From NCBI RefSeq assembly GCF_023516505.1, contig NZ_JAMGBB010000001.1, positions 2,527,001 through 2,591,000 of the forward strand: 64,000 nucleotides of DNA, in the 5' to 3' direction. This stretch comes from Sphingomonas brevis. Its GTDB lineage: Bacteria; Pseudomonadota; Alphaproteobacteria; Sphingomonadales; Sphingomonadaceae. Positions 52,599 to 61,421 of the stretch are shown here, piece by piece. The translations under genes were made by a program, and so were the position numbers. Position 1 is the stretch's first letter. Each line of letters starts with the position of its first letter. Below the pieces are notes generated by a model. It was not told where the DNA came from. It saw only the letters and a program-made list of their open reading frames with translations, and made no database searches.

Positions 52599-53644
52599 TT
52601 ACCCAGCACGGCAGCGCGGAGGGCAGCGGGGGCCAGCGGAGGCGCGCCGCCTTCTGCGTTGCGGATCAGCTCGACGATCCTGCCGTTGACCGGTGCCCTG
52701 ATGCCCAGCCGGTCGGCCAGCTTGACCAGTTCGCCATTGATATAGTCGACCTCCGTCTTCCGCCCCGCCGCAAGGTCGTCGGCCATCGAGGAGCGCGCCC
52801 TGGCGTCGATCTTCCACGACTTCATGAAAATGTTGCGGAACAGCCAGTTGGGCGATCCGATCACCCAAGGCAGCAGGCCGGGGCCGACCGCGCCGACCTT
52901 GGCAGGTTCGATCCCGGCGCGCCTCAACAGGCGCAGACCCTCGCGCTGGCAGGCGGCGACCACCCGACGGTAATCTCGCTCGCGCAACTGCTCGATCAGC
53001 GTCCGCCCCGACAATGCATTGACTGCATTGTTGAGGTTGATCAGCAGCTTGCCCCAGGCAATGCCTAGCATATCATCCGACAGTTTCAGGGCGGCGGGAG
53101 ATTGGCCGATAGCGGCTGCGAGGCTGCGCGTTTCGGGACAGTCCTCGGCGTAGAGTACGCCGGCGACGCCCTTGTGGAAGCGGCCATCGCCTAGGTAAGC
53201 AACATTGTAAGGCACCATGCCGCGGACAACGGTAAAGCGGTCGCCCAGCAAACGTTCGAGAACGTCGACGTTGCTTATGCCGTTCTGGAAGCTGATGACG
53301 GTGGTGCCGGGCCTGCCATTGGTCGCGATTTCCCGGGCAGCGTCGGCGGTTGCGCCGCTCTTGACGCAAAGTGCGATTATATCGGCGCTGGCCAACGTAT
53401 CGGGCCGGGTACGGTAGTCGACCCGATCTGGCGGCAGGCTGGCGGCCCAGCCACTATAGTCCGACAGGGTCAGGCCATGGTCGGCGATGTCGCGGTCGAA
53501 ACTAGGGCGGCCGATGAAACTGACGTCGAGCCCGGCGGCCTGCCAACAGCCGCCGACAAAGCAGCCGATCGAACCGGCGCCGAGGACGGTGACCCTGCTC
53601 AGCCGCGGCCCCGGTAGGCGGCCACGCCCTGGTCCGGCAACCAT
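52595..53644 (-). CDS. Ketopantoate reductase family protein (PanE/ApbA-like)
   Basis: A 349-residue NAD(P)-dependent 2-dehydropantoate 2-reductase family protein. The Rossmann motif [17 protein letters not shown] is near the N-terminus, and [12 protein letters not shown] and [18 protein letters not shown] follow as in the family. The C-terminal helical domain has [18 protein letters not shown] with the Lys/Asn pair used in catalysis. It probably makes pantoate for CoA synthesis, but no other pan gene is near. The ATG at 53644 lies inside queF (46-bp overlap); no later ATG before the Rossmann motif is available. Confidence 0.8.
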   Translation of the reverse strand: MVAGPGRGRLPGPRLSRVTVLGAGSIGCFVGGCWQAAGLDVSFIGRPSFDRDIADHGLTLSDYSGWAASLPPDRVDYRTRPDTLASADIIALCVKSGATADAAREIATNGRPGTTVISFQNGISNVDVLERLLGDRFTVVRGMVPYNVAYLGDGRFHKGVAGVLYAEDCPETRSLAAAIGQSPAALKLSDDMLGIAWGKLLINLNNAVNALSGRTLIEQLRERDYRRVVAACQREGLRLLRRAGIEPAKVGAVGPGLLPWVIGSPNWLFRNIFMKSWKIDARARSSMADDLAAGRKTEVDYINGELVKLADRLGIRAPVNGRIVELIRNAEGGAPPLAPAALRAAVLGN

Positions 53645-54051
53645 AGTCCTTCGGGCGGCGGGCCAGATTGCCAGAAAACGTCGATCGGCATTCCGCCGCG
53701 CGGGTACCAATAGCCGCCGATCCGCAGCCATTTCGGCTTCATTTCCAAGGCAAGACGTTGGCCGATGCCAACCGTCACATCCTCATGAAAGCCGCAGTGG
53801 TTGCGGAACGATCCGAGGAACAGCTTGAGGCTTTTGGATTCGACGATGGTCTCATCGGGCGCATAGTCGATGACCAGATGCGCGAAGTCCGGCTGGCCCG
53901 TGACCGGGCAGAGCGAGGTAAATTCCGGCGCCGCGAACCGCACCAGATAGAGCGAGCCCGGGCGCGGGTTGGGCACATAATCGAGCTCGGCTTCCTCCGG
54001 TGAGGCGGGGAGGGCACTGGCCTGGCCGAGATGTTTTGGAGGCGTGGACAT
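53599..54051 (-). CDS. queF: NADPH-dependent preQ0 reductase QueF
   Basis: A 150-residue type I QueF that reduces 7-cyano-7-deazaguanine (preQ0) to preQ1, a late step of queuosine synthesis for tRNA wobble positions. The catalytic Cys is in [12 protein letters not shown]; the NADPH motif [15 protein letters not shown] and the substrate motif CGFHED match. Length fits the short, single-domain class. It is 10 bp downstream of ung. No other queuosine gene is in the window. Confidence 0.93.
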   Translation of the reverse strand: MSTPPKHLGQASALPASPEEAELDYVPNPRPGSLYLVRFAAPEFTSLCPVTGQPDFAHLVIDYAPDETIVESKSLKLFLGSFRNHCGFHEDVTVGIGQRLALEMKPKWLRIGGYWYPRGGMPIDVFWQSGPPPEGLWLPDQGVAAYRGRG

Positions 54052-54061
54052 GCGGCGCCTC

Positions 54062-54754
54062 TTAGTCGCTGACGGCGCATTCGGGCAACGCCCAGTCGAT
54101 CGGGGCGAGACCGTGGCCCTCCAGGAAGGCGTTGGCCTTGGAAAAATGCCTGCAGCCGAGGAAGCCGTTGTGCGCCGACAGCGGCGAGGGGTGCGGCGCC
54201 TTCAGGACCAGGTGGCGCGACGTATCGACGAAAGCCGCTTTCTTCTGGGCGTAGCTTCCCCACAGCATGAACACGACCGGCTCCTGCCTGGCGTTGACCA
54301 GCCGGATGACGGCGTCGGTGAAACGCTCCCAGCCGCGATCGCGATGCGATGCGGCCTGGCCCATTTCAACAGTGAGCACGCTGTTCAGGAGCAGCACCCC
54401 CTGCCTGGCCCAATGCTCGAGAAAGCCGTGGGCGGGCGCGGGAATTCCAAGATCGCTCAGCAGTTCCTTGTAGATGTTGACCAGGCTCGGCGGGGGACGG
54501 ACTCCGCCAGGCACCGAAAAGCAGAGGCCATGCGCCTGGCCGGGGCCGTGGTACGGATCCTGGCCGAGGATGACGACCTTGACCTTGTCCAGCGGGGTCA
54601 GGTCGAGGGCTCGAAACCAGTTGGAGCCGGCAGGGAAGATGTGCTTCCCGGCCTCTTTTTCCGTCAGGAGGAAGCGCTTCAACTCGGCCATATAAGGCTG
54701 GTCGAACTCGGTCTGGAGCGGCTCCAGCCAGCTGGAATCAAGCTTGATGCTCAT
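54062..54754 (-). CDS. ung: Uracil-DNA glycosylase, family 1
   Basis: A 230-residue enzyme that removes uracil from DNA. All family-1 motifs are present: [23 protein letters not shown] (catalytic Asp and His-stacking), [24 protein letters not shown] and [21 protein letters not shown] (the leucine loop with catalytic His). It starts a minus-strand group ung-queF-panE-like and is separated from sseA by copy B of the dispersed palindrome. Confidence 0.96.
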   Translation of the reverse strand: MSIKLDSSWLEPLQTEFDQPYMAELKRFLLTEKEAGKHIFPAGSNWFRALDLTPLDKVKVVILGQDPYHGPGQAHGLCFSVPGGVRPPPSLVNIYKELLSDLGIPAPAHGFLEHWARQGVLLLNSVLTVEMGQAASHRDRGWERFTDAVIRLVNARQEPVVFMLWGSYAQKKAAFVDTSRHLVLKAPHPSPLSAHNGFLGCRHFSKANAFLEGHGLAPIDWALPECAVSD

Positions 54755-54760
54755 TCAACC

Positions 54761-54831
54761 GTCATTGCGAGGGCTGGAAGCCCGTGGCAATCCAGAAACC
54801 CGCTGGACTGCTTCGCTCCGCTCGCAATGAC
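54761..54831. repeat. Dispersed long palindrome, copy B
   Basis: A 71-bp element with the same outer arms (GTCATTGCGAG/CTCGCAATGAC) as copy A. The right side, CTTCGCTCCGCTCGCAATGAC, matches copy A almost exactly, while the left half differs (GGGCTGGAAGCCC replaces GAACGAAGTGACG) and even forms a small hairpin of its own. It lies between the divergent ung and sseA starts. Confidence 0.85.
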
Positions 54832-54844
54832 AGGAATAGGGACT

Positions 54845-55678
54845 ATGGACACGCTGGTGACCACCGAATGGCTGGCCCGCAACCTCAATCAAGCCGACAT
54901 TGCGATTGTCGACAGTAGCGCCTTCCTGCCCACTGATGGCCGCAATCCGGTCGCCGAATTCGCCGAGGCCCATATTCCCGGCGCCCGCTTCCTCGACATC
55001 AACCAGGTTGCCGACCGGTCAAGCCCCACGCCGCACATGCTGCCCAGCGCCGCCGAGTTCGGCGAGGCGATGGCGGCGCTGGGCGTTGGCCGCGACGACC
55101 GGATCATCGTCTATGACAATAGCCCGCTCCGGACCGCTGCCCGCGGCTGGTTCATGTTCCGCCACTTCGGTGCGGAGCGGGTCGCCATTCTCGACGGCGG
55201 TTTTCAGAAATGGCGCAGCGAGGGCCGGCCGGTCGAAAGCGGAGAGGCGACACCTCGCCAGGGGCGGTTCGATGCCCGGGAACAAAGCGGCGAAGTGATC
55301 GCCAAGCAGCAGATCATGGCCGGCGTTGAGATGCCGATACTCGACGCACGAGGGAAAGCGCGGTTCGAGGGGAGCGAGCCCGACCCCCGGCCCAATGTCG
55401 CCACCGGCCATATTCCAGGAGCGAGGAATCTGCCGTTCTCCACTTTCTATCGCGAGGACGGCACGCTGAGGCCGGATAGCGAGCTGCGCGAAGCGTTCGA
55501 CGCACTGCGCATCGACCCCGAGGCGCCGTTCATCGCCAGCTGCGGATCGGGGGTGACCGCTAACTCGATCATCTTCGTCGCCCACCGCCTCGGCGGCCGG
55601 CACGGTAAGCTTTATGATGGCAGCTGGAGCGAATGGGGGGCTGACCCCGAAACTCCGAAAGCGAAGGGTCCCGCCTAG
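54845..55678 (+). CDS. sseA: 3-mercaptopyruvate sulfurtransferase
   Basis: A 277-residue two-domain rhodanese. The N-terminal inactive rhodanese domain (about 1-140) has AEAHIPGARFLDINQVAD. The C-terminal active domain carries the CGSGVTA active-site loop (PFIASCGSGVTANSI), the sequence typical of mercaptopyruvate rather than thiosulphate sulfurtransferase. It moves sulphur from 3-mercaptopyruvate to acceptors such as cyanide or thiols. The open frame reaches far upstream, antisense to ung, but the ATG at 54845 fits the family. It overlaps the convergent gene by four bases. Confidence 0.93.
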   Translation: MDTLVTTEWLARNLNQADIAIVDSSAFLPTDGRNPVAEFAEAHIPGARFLDINQVADRSSPTPHMLPSAAEFGEAMAALGVGRDDRIIVYDNSPLRTAARGWFMFRHFGAERVAILDGGFQKWRSEGRPVESGEATPRQGRFDAREQSGEVIAKQQIMAGVEMPILDARGKARFEGSEPDPRPNVATGHIPGARNLPFSTFYREDGTLRPDSELREAFDALRIDPEAPFIASCGSGVTANSIIFVAHRLGGRHGKLYDGSWSEWGADPETPKAKGPA

Positions 55679-56097
55679 AGGCTGAACAGTTGGTCGATCG
55701 AACCGATGCCGTCGCCCAGTTCGCGCTTCAGTCGCTCGATCGCGGCCGGATGGGGCTCCTTGCCGGCTTCCTGGCTGCGCGCGACCAGTTCCAGGCCCGC
55801 GGCAGCCGCGGCTGTGACCTTTGCCGAGCGCGCATCATAGACACGCTGCTTGGCGGGCGAGGCGGCCGGCCAGCCGGCGGCCAGCTTGGCCTCGGCCATG
55901 CTGTCGGAGGCTTCGTCCCCGGCATATTGCTCGATGCAGGCCAGTGCCTGGCGGATTGAAGCAAGCCGCGCGACCGCTTCGGCATAGGGCCCAAGCGCTT
56001 CCGCTGCCTGCATCTCCTGCGCCGTCTCGGGCGATTCGGGGATGAAGTGAATCATCCGACCCATTTGCCATGAGACGGTAAATCTTCGGTGAATCAT
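55675..56097 (-). CDS. Helical protein of unknown function, downstream of the CtrA-like regulator
   Basis: A 140-residue protein, mostly predicted helix and very rich in Ala and Glu (AEAVARLASIRQALACIEQY, KVTAAAAAGLELVARSQEAG). No known domain. Its likely use is with the CtrA-like regulator 20 bp upstream, as the last gene of the long operon. The start could be the ATG at 56097, 56064 or 56055; none has a convincing ribosome-binding site. Confidence 0.6.
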   Translation of the reverse strand: MIHRRFTVSWQMGRMIHFIPESPETAQEMQAAEALGPYAEAVARLASIRQALACIEQYAGDEASDSMAEAKLAAGWPAASPAKQRVYDARSAKVTAAAAAGLELVARSQEAGKEPHPAAIERLKRELGDGIGSIDQLFSL

Positions 56098-56117
56098 TCC
56101 ATTTGAACGGAAAAGGT

Positions 56118-56669
56118 TTACGCCGCGGTCGCCGTCTCGATGTCGCGCAAAATCCAGCCGCGTTGCGGGATCGTCTCAATGAATTCCGCTCCGCCGCTGG
56201 CCGAACGCAGCTTCTTCCTGAGCTTGGAGATGAACACGTCGATGATCTTGGGCTGCGGCTGGTCGTCGGCGCGGCGGTAGAGATGCTTCAGCAGCATCTG
56301 CCGGGTGACGACATTGTTGCGGGCAAAGGCCAGCAGCTCGAGCACGCGATATTCCATCTCGGTAATGCCGATCGGATGGCCATCGATGCGGATCAGCCGC
56401 TGGACGGGATCGACCGCCAGCCGGCCACCGCACAGCGTTTCGGGCAGTTCGCTGCCGCTGGCCTTGAGGCTGGCGAGCAGGCGCGAAGCCGCTTCCTCAT
56501 TGTCTTCGGCCGACAGAGTGACCGGAGAGCCGATCAGCAGCTGCTGGATCTCGGCCAGCGACTGGTGAGCTTCCTCGACCAGGCGCGTGCCTTCCTCGAA
56601 CCGGCGGCGCGAGCGGTCGAGCATCGCTTCAATCTCGACCAGTCGGGCAGATAGATTGTCCGAACTCAT
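56118..56669 (-). CDS. Receiverless CtrA-like winged-helix protein with N-terminal coiled coil
   Basis: A 183-residue protein with an N-terminal coiled coil (about 5-45: LSARLVEIEAMLDRSRRRFE) and a C-terminal OmpR/PhoB-type winged helix (about 84-176). The DNA-binding part, EYRVLELLAFARNNVVTRQMLLKHLY and KIIDVFISKLRKKL (141-154), is close to that of the cell-cycle regulator CtrA, but there is no receiver domain to be phosphorylated. The coiled coil could replace it as dimeriser. It lies in one operon with ileS, lspA and a lipoprotein. A CtrA-site role is inferred from similarity only. Confidence 0.8.
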   Translation of the reverse strand: MSSDNLSARLVEIEAMLDRSRRRFEEGTRLVEEAHQSLAEIQQLLIGSPVTLSAEDNEEAASRLLASLKASGSELPETLCGGRLAVDPVQRLIRIDGHPIGITEMEYRVLELLAFARNNVVTRQMLLKHLYRRADDQPQPKIIDVFISKLRKKLRSASGGAEFIETIPQRGWILRDIETATAA

Positions 56670-56689
56670 GCTCCCCCTTCCGTAGCGGC

Positions 56690-57100
56690 TTATTGGCCGG
56701 GCGTCTGGGCCGACGCCTCCGCGGTGCTTGATTCCGGCGCAGACAGGATCGTCTGCGTCGTCTGTCCCTTGTCGACCACCCGGGTGTCGGGGTCGCCAAC
56801 GGTCGATCGGACGCCGAGCGCTGCGCGGTCGCGTCCGGCGCGCTCCAGCACCGAGGTTTCGGTCGCGCTGCGGGGAGCCGGGCCGCCAAACAGCGCCTCG
56901 ACCGCCTGGGTCTGCGCGTCCTGCGCCGACATGCTGACGGTGCCAGACACCGGCGGGGTCAGCGAATAGTCGGGCGGGATGACCAGCGGCGCGTTGCGGG
57001 CAACGGCGAACTCATCGAGCTTGCTGGGCTTGTTGCCGCCAAAGGCGCCGCAGCCGGCCAGCAGGATCGCCGGGGCGATGAGGATCAGGGCTTTACGCAT
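56690..57100 (-). CDS. DUF3035-type lipoprotein
   Basis: A 136-residue lipoprotein. The signal ends in the lipobox LLAGC, with GAFGG following, and the ATG at 57100 has AAGGA seven bases upstream. The mature part FAVARNAPLVIPPDYSLTPP is the signature of DUF3035, a family of alphaproteobacterial lipoproteins of unknown role that sit near lspA. It overlaps the lspA stop by 8 bp. Fittingly, lspA encodes the peptidase that matures lipoproteins like this one. Confidence 0.82.
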   Translation of the reverse strand: MRKALILIAPAILLAGCGAFGGNKPSKLDEFAVARNAPLVIPPDYSLTPPVSGTVSMSAQDAQTQAVEALFGGPAPRSATETSVLERAGRDRAALGVRSTVGDPDTRVVDKGQTTQTILSAPESSTAEASAQTPGQ

Positions 57101-57596
57101 GTTCGTTCGTTCCTTCAGGCGCCTTCTCTCGAAGCAGGAAAGCGCGGAGCAGCAAGATGACGACGCCAATGCTAATCGCCGCGTCGCCGACATTAAAGAC
57201 ATAAAAGGGCCGCCAGCTACCAAAATGCAAGTCGAGGAAGTCGACGACATAGCCGAATTGCACCCGATCGACGATGTTTCCCAACGCTCCGCCGAGGATC
57301 ATCGCCAGCGCCAGCTGGTCGCCGCGCTGCTCCTCCTTGCGAATCCACCAAGCGACGCCGAGGGCGATGGCGGCAGTGACCGCGACCAGCAGCCAGCGGT
57401 GTGTGTCGTTCTGCGCCTGGGCGAGGCCGAGGCTGATGCCGTAATTGTGGACGCGGGTGAGGTCGAAAATCGGGATCAGCTTCAACTGCTGCCCCTCAAG
57501 TACCAGCCCGAGCGGGCCCGTGACGAACCATTTGGAAATCTGGTCGGCCGCGAAGATGATCAGCGCGAACAGATAGGCGCTTGCCCGGTTACCCAT
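57093..57596 (-). CDS. lspA: Lipoprotein signal peptidase II
   Basis: A 167-residue, four-helix membrane aspartic protease that cleaves prolipoprotein signals before the lipidated Cys. The two catalytic Asp are in GNIVDRVQFGYVVDFLDLH and FNVGDAAISIG. Helices lie at about 7-25, 60-80, 90-110 and 135-158. It overlaps ileS by 8 bp, the classic ileS-lspA pairing of Gram-negative bacteria, and overlaps the lipoprotein gene downstream as well. Confidence 0.96.
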   Translation of the reverse strand: MGNRASAYLFALIIFAADQISKWFVTGPLGLVLEGQQLKLIPIFDLTRVHNYGISLGLAQAQNDTHRWLLVAVTAAIALGVAWWIRKEEQRGDQLALAMILGGALGNIVDRVQFGYVVDFLDLHFGSWRPFYVFNVGDAAISIGVVILLLRAFLLREKAPEGTNEHA

Positions 57597-60471
57597 TCAC
57601 CACCTCGTCGCAACGCGCGCACAGATCTCCATCCTGGCTGACCTCGGGCAGAAGCCGCCAGCAACGGCCGCATTTGTGGAAGCCCGATTTGGTCACGGCC
57701 AGCGCATCGCCCCGCTTCACTGACGAGACGATGAACAGCTCGGCGAGCAAGGCCGGATCGGCGTCGCTCGGCACCGTCACCTGGGCTTCCAGGCTGGAAC
57801 CGATCACCTTGTCGCGGCGCAGCGGCTCAATCGCCTCGGTAACCTGTTCGCGAAGGGAGCGAAGCTCGCTCCACTTGGCGAAAAGACCCCTATCCTCGCG
57901 CCAATCGGTGTCGATCAGCGGCCATTCGAGCAAATGGACGCTGCCCGAGTCGGGATAGCGCGTGCCCCACACTTCCTCGGCGGTGAACACCAGCACCGGC
58001 GAGGCCCAGCGGACCAGGGCCTCGAACAGGATATCGAGCACGGTGCGATAGGCCCGGCGCTTCGCGTCCGAAGGCGCATCGCAATAGAGGCTGTCCTTGC
58101 GGATATCGAAGAAGAAGGCGCTCAAGTCCTCGTTGCAGAAATCGGTCAGCGCGCGGGTGTAGTCGTTGAAGTCGTAATCATCGACGGCCTTCCTGAGGCG
58201 CGCATCGAGCTGGGCGGTCAGCGCCAGCATGTAGCGCTCCAGCTCGGGCATTTCCTCGGGCCGCACCCGCTCTTCCGCGCTGAACCCGTCGAGGGCACCC
58301 AAGAGATAGCGGAAAGTGTTGCGAATTTTGCGATATTGGTCGCCGACGCCCTTCAATATCTCGTCGCCAATGCGGTGATCTTCGGTGAAGTCGACCGACA
58401 GGGCCCACAGGCGGATGATGTCGGCGCCGTTCACCTCCATCACCTTCAGCGGGTCGATGGTGTTGCCCAGGCTCTTGGACATTTTCATGCCCTTCGAATC
58501 CATGGTGAAGCCGTGGGTCAATATCTGGTCGTAGGGCGCGCGGCCGCGGGTGCCGCAGCTTTCCATCAGCGACGACTGGAACCAGCCGCGATGCTGGTCG
58601 CTGCCCTCCAGGTAGAGGTCAGCCGGCCAACGCTGTTCGGGCCAGTGGCCGCTTTCCAGCGTGAAGACATGGGTGCAGCCGCTGTCGAACCAGACATCGA
58701 GAATGTCGGTGACCATCTCATAGTCGGCGGCCTTGAAGCCGTTGCCGAGATAGTCCTGGGCGCGGACCTCGTCCCACGCGTCGACGCCTTCGGCCCGGAT
58801 CGCGGCGACGATCCGCTGGTTGACGTCATGGTCGACCAGCAATTGCCCGGTCTTCCTTTCGACGAACACGGCGATCGGCACGCCCCAGGCGCGCTGGCGG
58901 CTGAGTACCCAGTCGGGGCGGCCCTCGACCATCGACCCGATGCGGTTGCGGCCCTTGTCGGGGACGAAGCGGGTCTCGGCGATGGCCTTCATCGCCAGCT
59001 GGCGAAGGGTCGCATTTTCGTCGTCAGTCAGGTGTGCGCCATTGACCAGCGCGCCGCCCTCATTCTCCCACCTTTTCTCGGCGCGGGTCTTGGCGTGCTG
59101 GTGGCCAAGCGGCTTGTCCATGGCGATGAACCATTGCGGGGTGCAGCGGTAGATGACCTTGGCTTTGGAACGCCAGCTGTGCGGATAGCTGTGCTGGTAA
59201 TCGGTCGAGGCGGCGAGCAGCGCGCCCGCCTCGCGCAGGTCCGAATTGATCGGGCCGTCGGGCGCGTTGAACTTAGGGTTGATCACGCTGCCCTGACCGC
59301 CAAGCCACAGCCAATCCTCGCGATACTTCCCGTCGCCCTCGACCGCGAACACCGGTTCGATGCCATTGGCCTTGCACAGCTCGAAATCATCCTCGCCATG
59401 GTCGGGCGCCATATGGACCAACCCGGTGCCGCTGTCGGTGGTGACGAAGTCGCCGGGCAGGAAGGGGCGGGGCTTGGCGAAGAAGCCGCCGAGCTTGTGC
59501 ATCGGGTGGCGGGCAATGGTGCCGGCGAGCGATTTGCCTCCGACGAAAAATTCAGACGCCCACAATCCTTGTTCACCAAGCGCTTTATCGACACGAGCGC
59601 TGAACGCTTCCCTCAAATCGCAAGCGATCAGGTAATTCTTGCGATTGCTCGGGTCGTCTAGCTGCTGGCGTGAGTAGACGACGTATTCAACCTCAGGATT
59701 GTAGGCGATTCCCTGGTTGACCGGGATCGTCCACGGCGTTGTCGTCCACACTACCGCATGGGCGCCGACCAGCTCGGGGATCGGGCTTTCGACAATCTCG
59801 AACGCCACGTCGATCTGCGTCGAGACGATATCCTCATATTCGATCTCGGCCTCGGCCAGCGCGGTCTTTTCGACCGGGGACCACATCACCGGCTTGGCAC
59901 CGCGATAGAGCTGGCCGCTTTCGGCGAACTTGTAGAGCTCGTTGACGATCGTCGCCTCGGCGGCGAAGTCCATCGTCAGGTAAGGCTTGTCCCAGTCGCC
60001 GGTGATTCCGAGCCGCTGGAACTGCTCGCTCTGCACATTGACCCAATGCTGGGCATAGGCGCGGCACTCGGCGCGGAATTCCCTGGCCGGAACCTCGTCC
60101 TTGTTGAGCTTCTTCTTGCGATACTGCTCCTCGATCTTCCATTCGATCGGCAGGCCGTGGCAGTCCCAGCCGGGCACATAGGGCGCATCCTTGCCCAGCA
60201 AAGTCTGGGTGCGGACGACCATGTCCTTCAGCGTCTTGTTGAGTGCGTGGCCGATATGGATGTCGCCGTTGGCGTAGGGCGGACCGTCGTGGAAGATGAA
60301 CTTGTCCCGGCCGGCACGCGACTTGCGCACTTGGCCGTAGAGGTTTTCCGCCTTCCAGCGCTCGGCAATCGCCGGCTCTTTCTGCGGCAGGCCGGCTTTC
60401 ATCGGAAAGTCGGTCCTGGGCAGGAAAACGGTCGAACGGTAGTCGGGTTTGTTATCGGGGGCGTCGGACAT
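57589..60471 (-). CDS. ileS: Isoleucyl-tRNA synthetase
   Basis: A 960-residue class I synthetase. The HIGH motif is in GDIHIGHALNKTLKDM, the KMSKS loop in MKMSKSLGNTIDPL, and the editing domain (CP1) in between contains VWTTTPWTIPVNQGIAY. The C-terminal zinc finger has CGRCWRLLPEVSQDGDLCARC, typical of bacterial IleRS type 1. It follows ribF by 11 bp. No leader T-box is seen; regulation is not visible. Confidence 0.97.
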   Translation of the reverse strand: MSDAPDNKPDYRSTVFLPRTDFPMKAGLPQKEPAIAERWKAENLYGQVRKSRAGRDKFIFHDGPPYANGDIHIGHALNKTLKDMVVRTQTLLGKDAPYVPGWDCHGLPIEWKIEEQYRKKKLNKDEVPAREFRAECRAYAQHWVNVQSEQFQRLGITGDWDKPYLTMDFAAEATIVNELYKFAESGQLYRGAKPVMWSPVEKTALAEAEIEYEDIVSTQIDVAFEIVESPIPELVGAHAVVWTTTPWTIPVNQGIAYNPEVEYVVYSRQQLDDPSNRKNYLIACDLREAFSARVDKALGEQGLWASEFFVGGKSLAGTIARHPMHKLGGFFAKPRPFLPGDFVTTDSGTGLVHMAPDHGEDDFELCKANGIEPVFAVEGDGKYREDWLWLGGQGSVINPKFNAPDGPINSDLREAGALLAASTDYQHSYPHSWRSKAKVIYRCTPQWFIAMDKPLGHQHAKTRAEKRWENEGGALVNGAHLTDDENATLRQLAMKAIAETRFVPDKGRNRIGSMVEGRPDWVLSRQRAWGVPIAVFVERKTGQLLVDHDVNQRIVAAIRAEGVDAWDEVRAQDYLGNGFKAADYEMVTDILDVWFDSGCTHVFTLESGHWPEQRWPADLYLEGSDQHRGWFQSSLMESCGTRGRAPYDQILTHGFTMDSKGMKMSKSLGNTIDPLKVMEVNGADIIRLWALSVDFTEDHRIGDEILKGVGDQYRKIRNTFRYLLGALDGFSAEERVRPEEMPELERYMLALTAQLDARLRKAVDDYDFNDYTRALTDFCNEDLSAFFFDIRKDSLYCDAPSDAKRRAYRTVLDILFEALVRWASPVLVFTAEEVWGTRYPDSGSVHLLEWPLIDTDWREDRGLFAKWSELRSLREQVTEAIEPLRRDKVIGSSLEAQVTVPSDADPALLAELFIVSSVKRGDALAVTKSGFHKCGRCWRLLPEVSQDGDLCARCDEVVNG

Positions 60472-60482
60472 TTCGGCGGGCC

Positions 60483-61421
60483 TTAGGCGAGGGTCGCGCC
60501 AGCGGCAAGCAGCCGCTTTGCCTCCTCCGCGTCGCGCCCGATCTGGGCGATCAGCTCGTCATTGGAATCGAACGCCGCTTCCGGGCGAAGATAATGGAGC
60601 AGCGAAACCTCGGCCTTCTGACCGTAGAGGTCTCCAGAAAAGCCGAACAAATGGGCTTCGAGCAGCTCGTCCGGCTCGAACATCGGGCGATGGCCGAGAT
60701 TGGCGACGCCATCATATTCGCTTTCGTCCGGCAAGCGCACCCGGACCGCGTAAACGCCGAATGCCGGGCGAAGATAGGGGCCGAGCTTCATGTTGGCGGT
60801 CGGCCAGCCGAAATCGCGGCCACGCTTGTTGCCGTGGATCACCTCGGCCTCGATCGCGAAGGGTCTCGACAGCAGCTGCGTTGCGGCATGCGGATCGCCG
60901 GCCTGAAGCGCCTCCCTGATCCGGCCGGAGGAAATGCGGACTCCGTCGAGCTCGACCGCGCCGACGGTTTCGGCCGTAATTCCGTGACTTGCGCCAACCT
61001 CACGCAGCACGTCGATGTTGCCGCCGCGGCCTTTCCCGAAAATAAAGTCCTCGCCAGTGACCACGCCCGCCGCACCGAGATGGCCGGCGAGCAGCCTGGC
61101 AATGAAGTCCTCGGCGGTCATGGAGGCCAGTTCGGCGCCGAAGTTGAAGACCAGCATGGCGTCGGCGCCGGCATGGTCGAACAGCCGCTGGCGTTGCTCG
61201 AGGGTGGTGAGGCGGAACGGCGGCGTATCGGGCTTGAAGTGACGGACCGGATGGGGATCGAAGGTGGCGACGATTACCGGACGGCGTTCATGTGCGCCGC
61301 GCTGGACGGCCCGCCCGACCACTGCCTGGTGACCGAGGTGAAAGCCGTCGAAATTGCCGAGCGCAATGATCGCGCCCTTAAGATCGTCTGGGATCGGCTG
61401 GTCATGGAACAGTCGCTTCAT
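60483..61421 (-). CDS. ribF: Bifunctional riboflavin kinase/FAD synthetase
   Basis: A 312-residue enzyme that turns riboflavin into FMN and then FAD. The N-terminal adenylyltransferase has GAIIALGNFDGFHLGHQAVV (HxGH-like motif) and GEDFIFGKGRGGNIDVL. The C-terminal kinase domain has GNKRGRDFGWPTANMKLG and GVYAVRV. It overlaps the dipeptidase stop by four bases and precedes ileS by 11 bp, an arrangement seen in many proteobacteria. Confidence 0.95.
   Translation of the reverse strand: MKRLFHDQPIPDDLKGAIIALGNFDGFHLGHQAVVGRAVQRGAHERRPVIVATFDPHPVRHFKPDTPPFRLTTLEQRQRLFDHAGADAMLVFNFGAELASMTAEDFIARLLAGHLGAAGVVTGEDFIFGKGRGGNIDVLREVGASHGITAETVGAVELDGVRISSGRIREALQAGDPHAATQLLSRPFAIEAEVIHGNKRGRDFGWPTANMKLGPYLRPAFGVYAVRVRLPDESEYDGVANLGHRPMFEPDELLEAHLFGFSGDLYGQKAEVSLLHYLRPEAAFDSNDELIAQIGRDAEEAKRLLAAGATLA

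Noticed and set aside
54044-54844. An N-terminal extension of sseA through the ung region
   Set aside because: Antisense to ung, which has all family motifs. The sulfurtransferase fold begins at the ATG at 54845.
57934-59661. A 575-codon plus-strand frame inside ileS
   Set aside because: Antisense to the catalytic core of isoleucyl-tRNA synthetase, with composition typical of a reverse-complement shadow and no recognisable domain.
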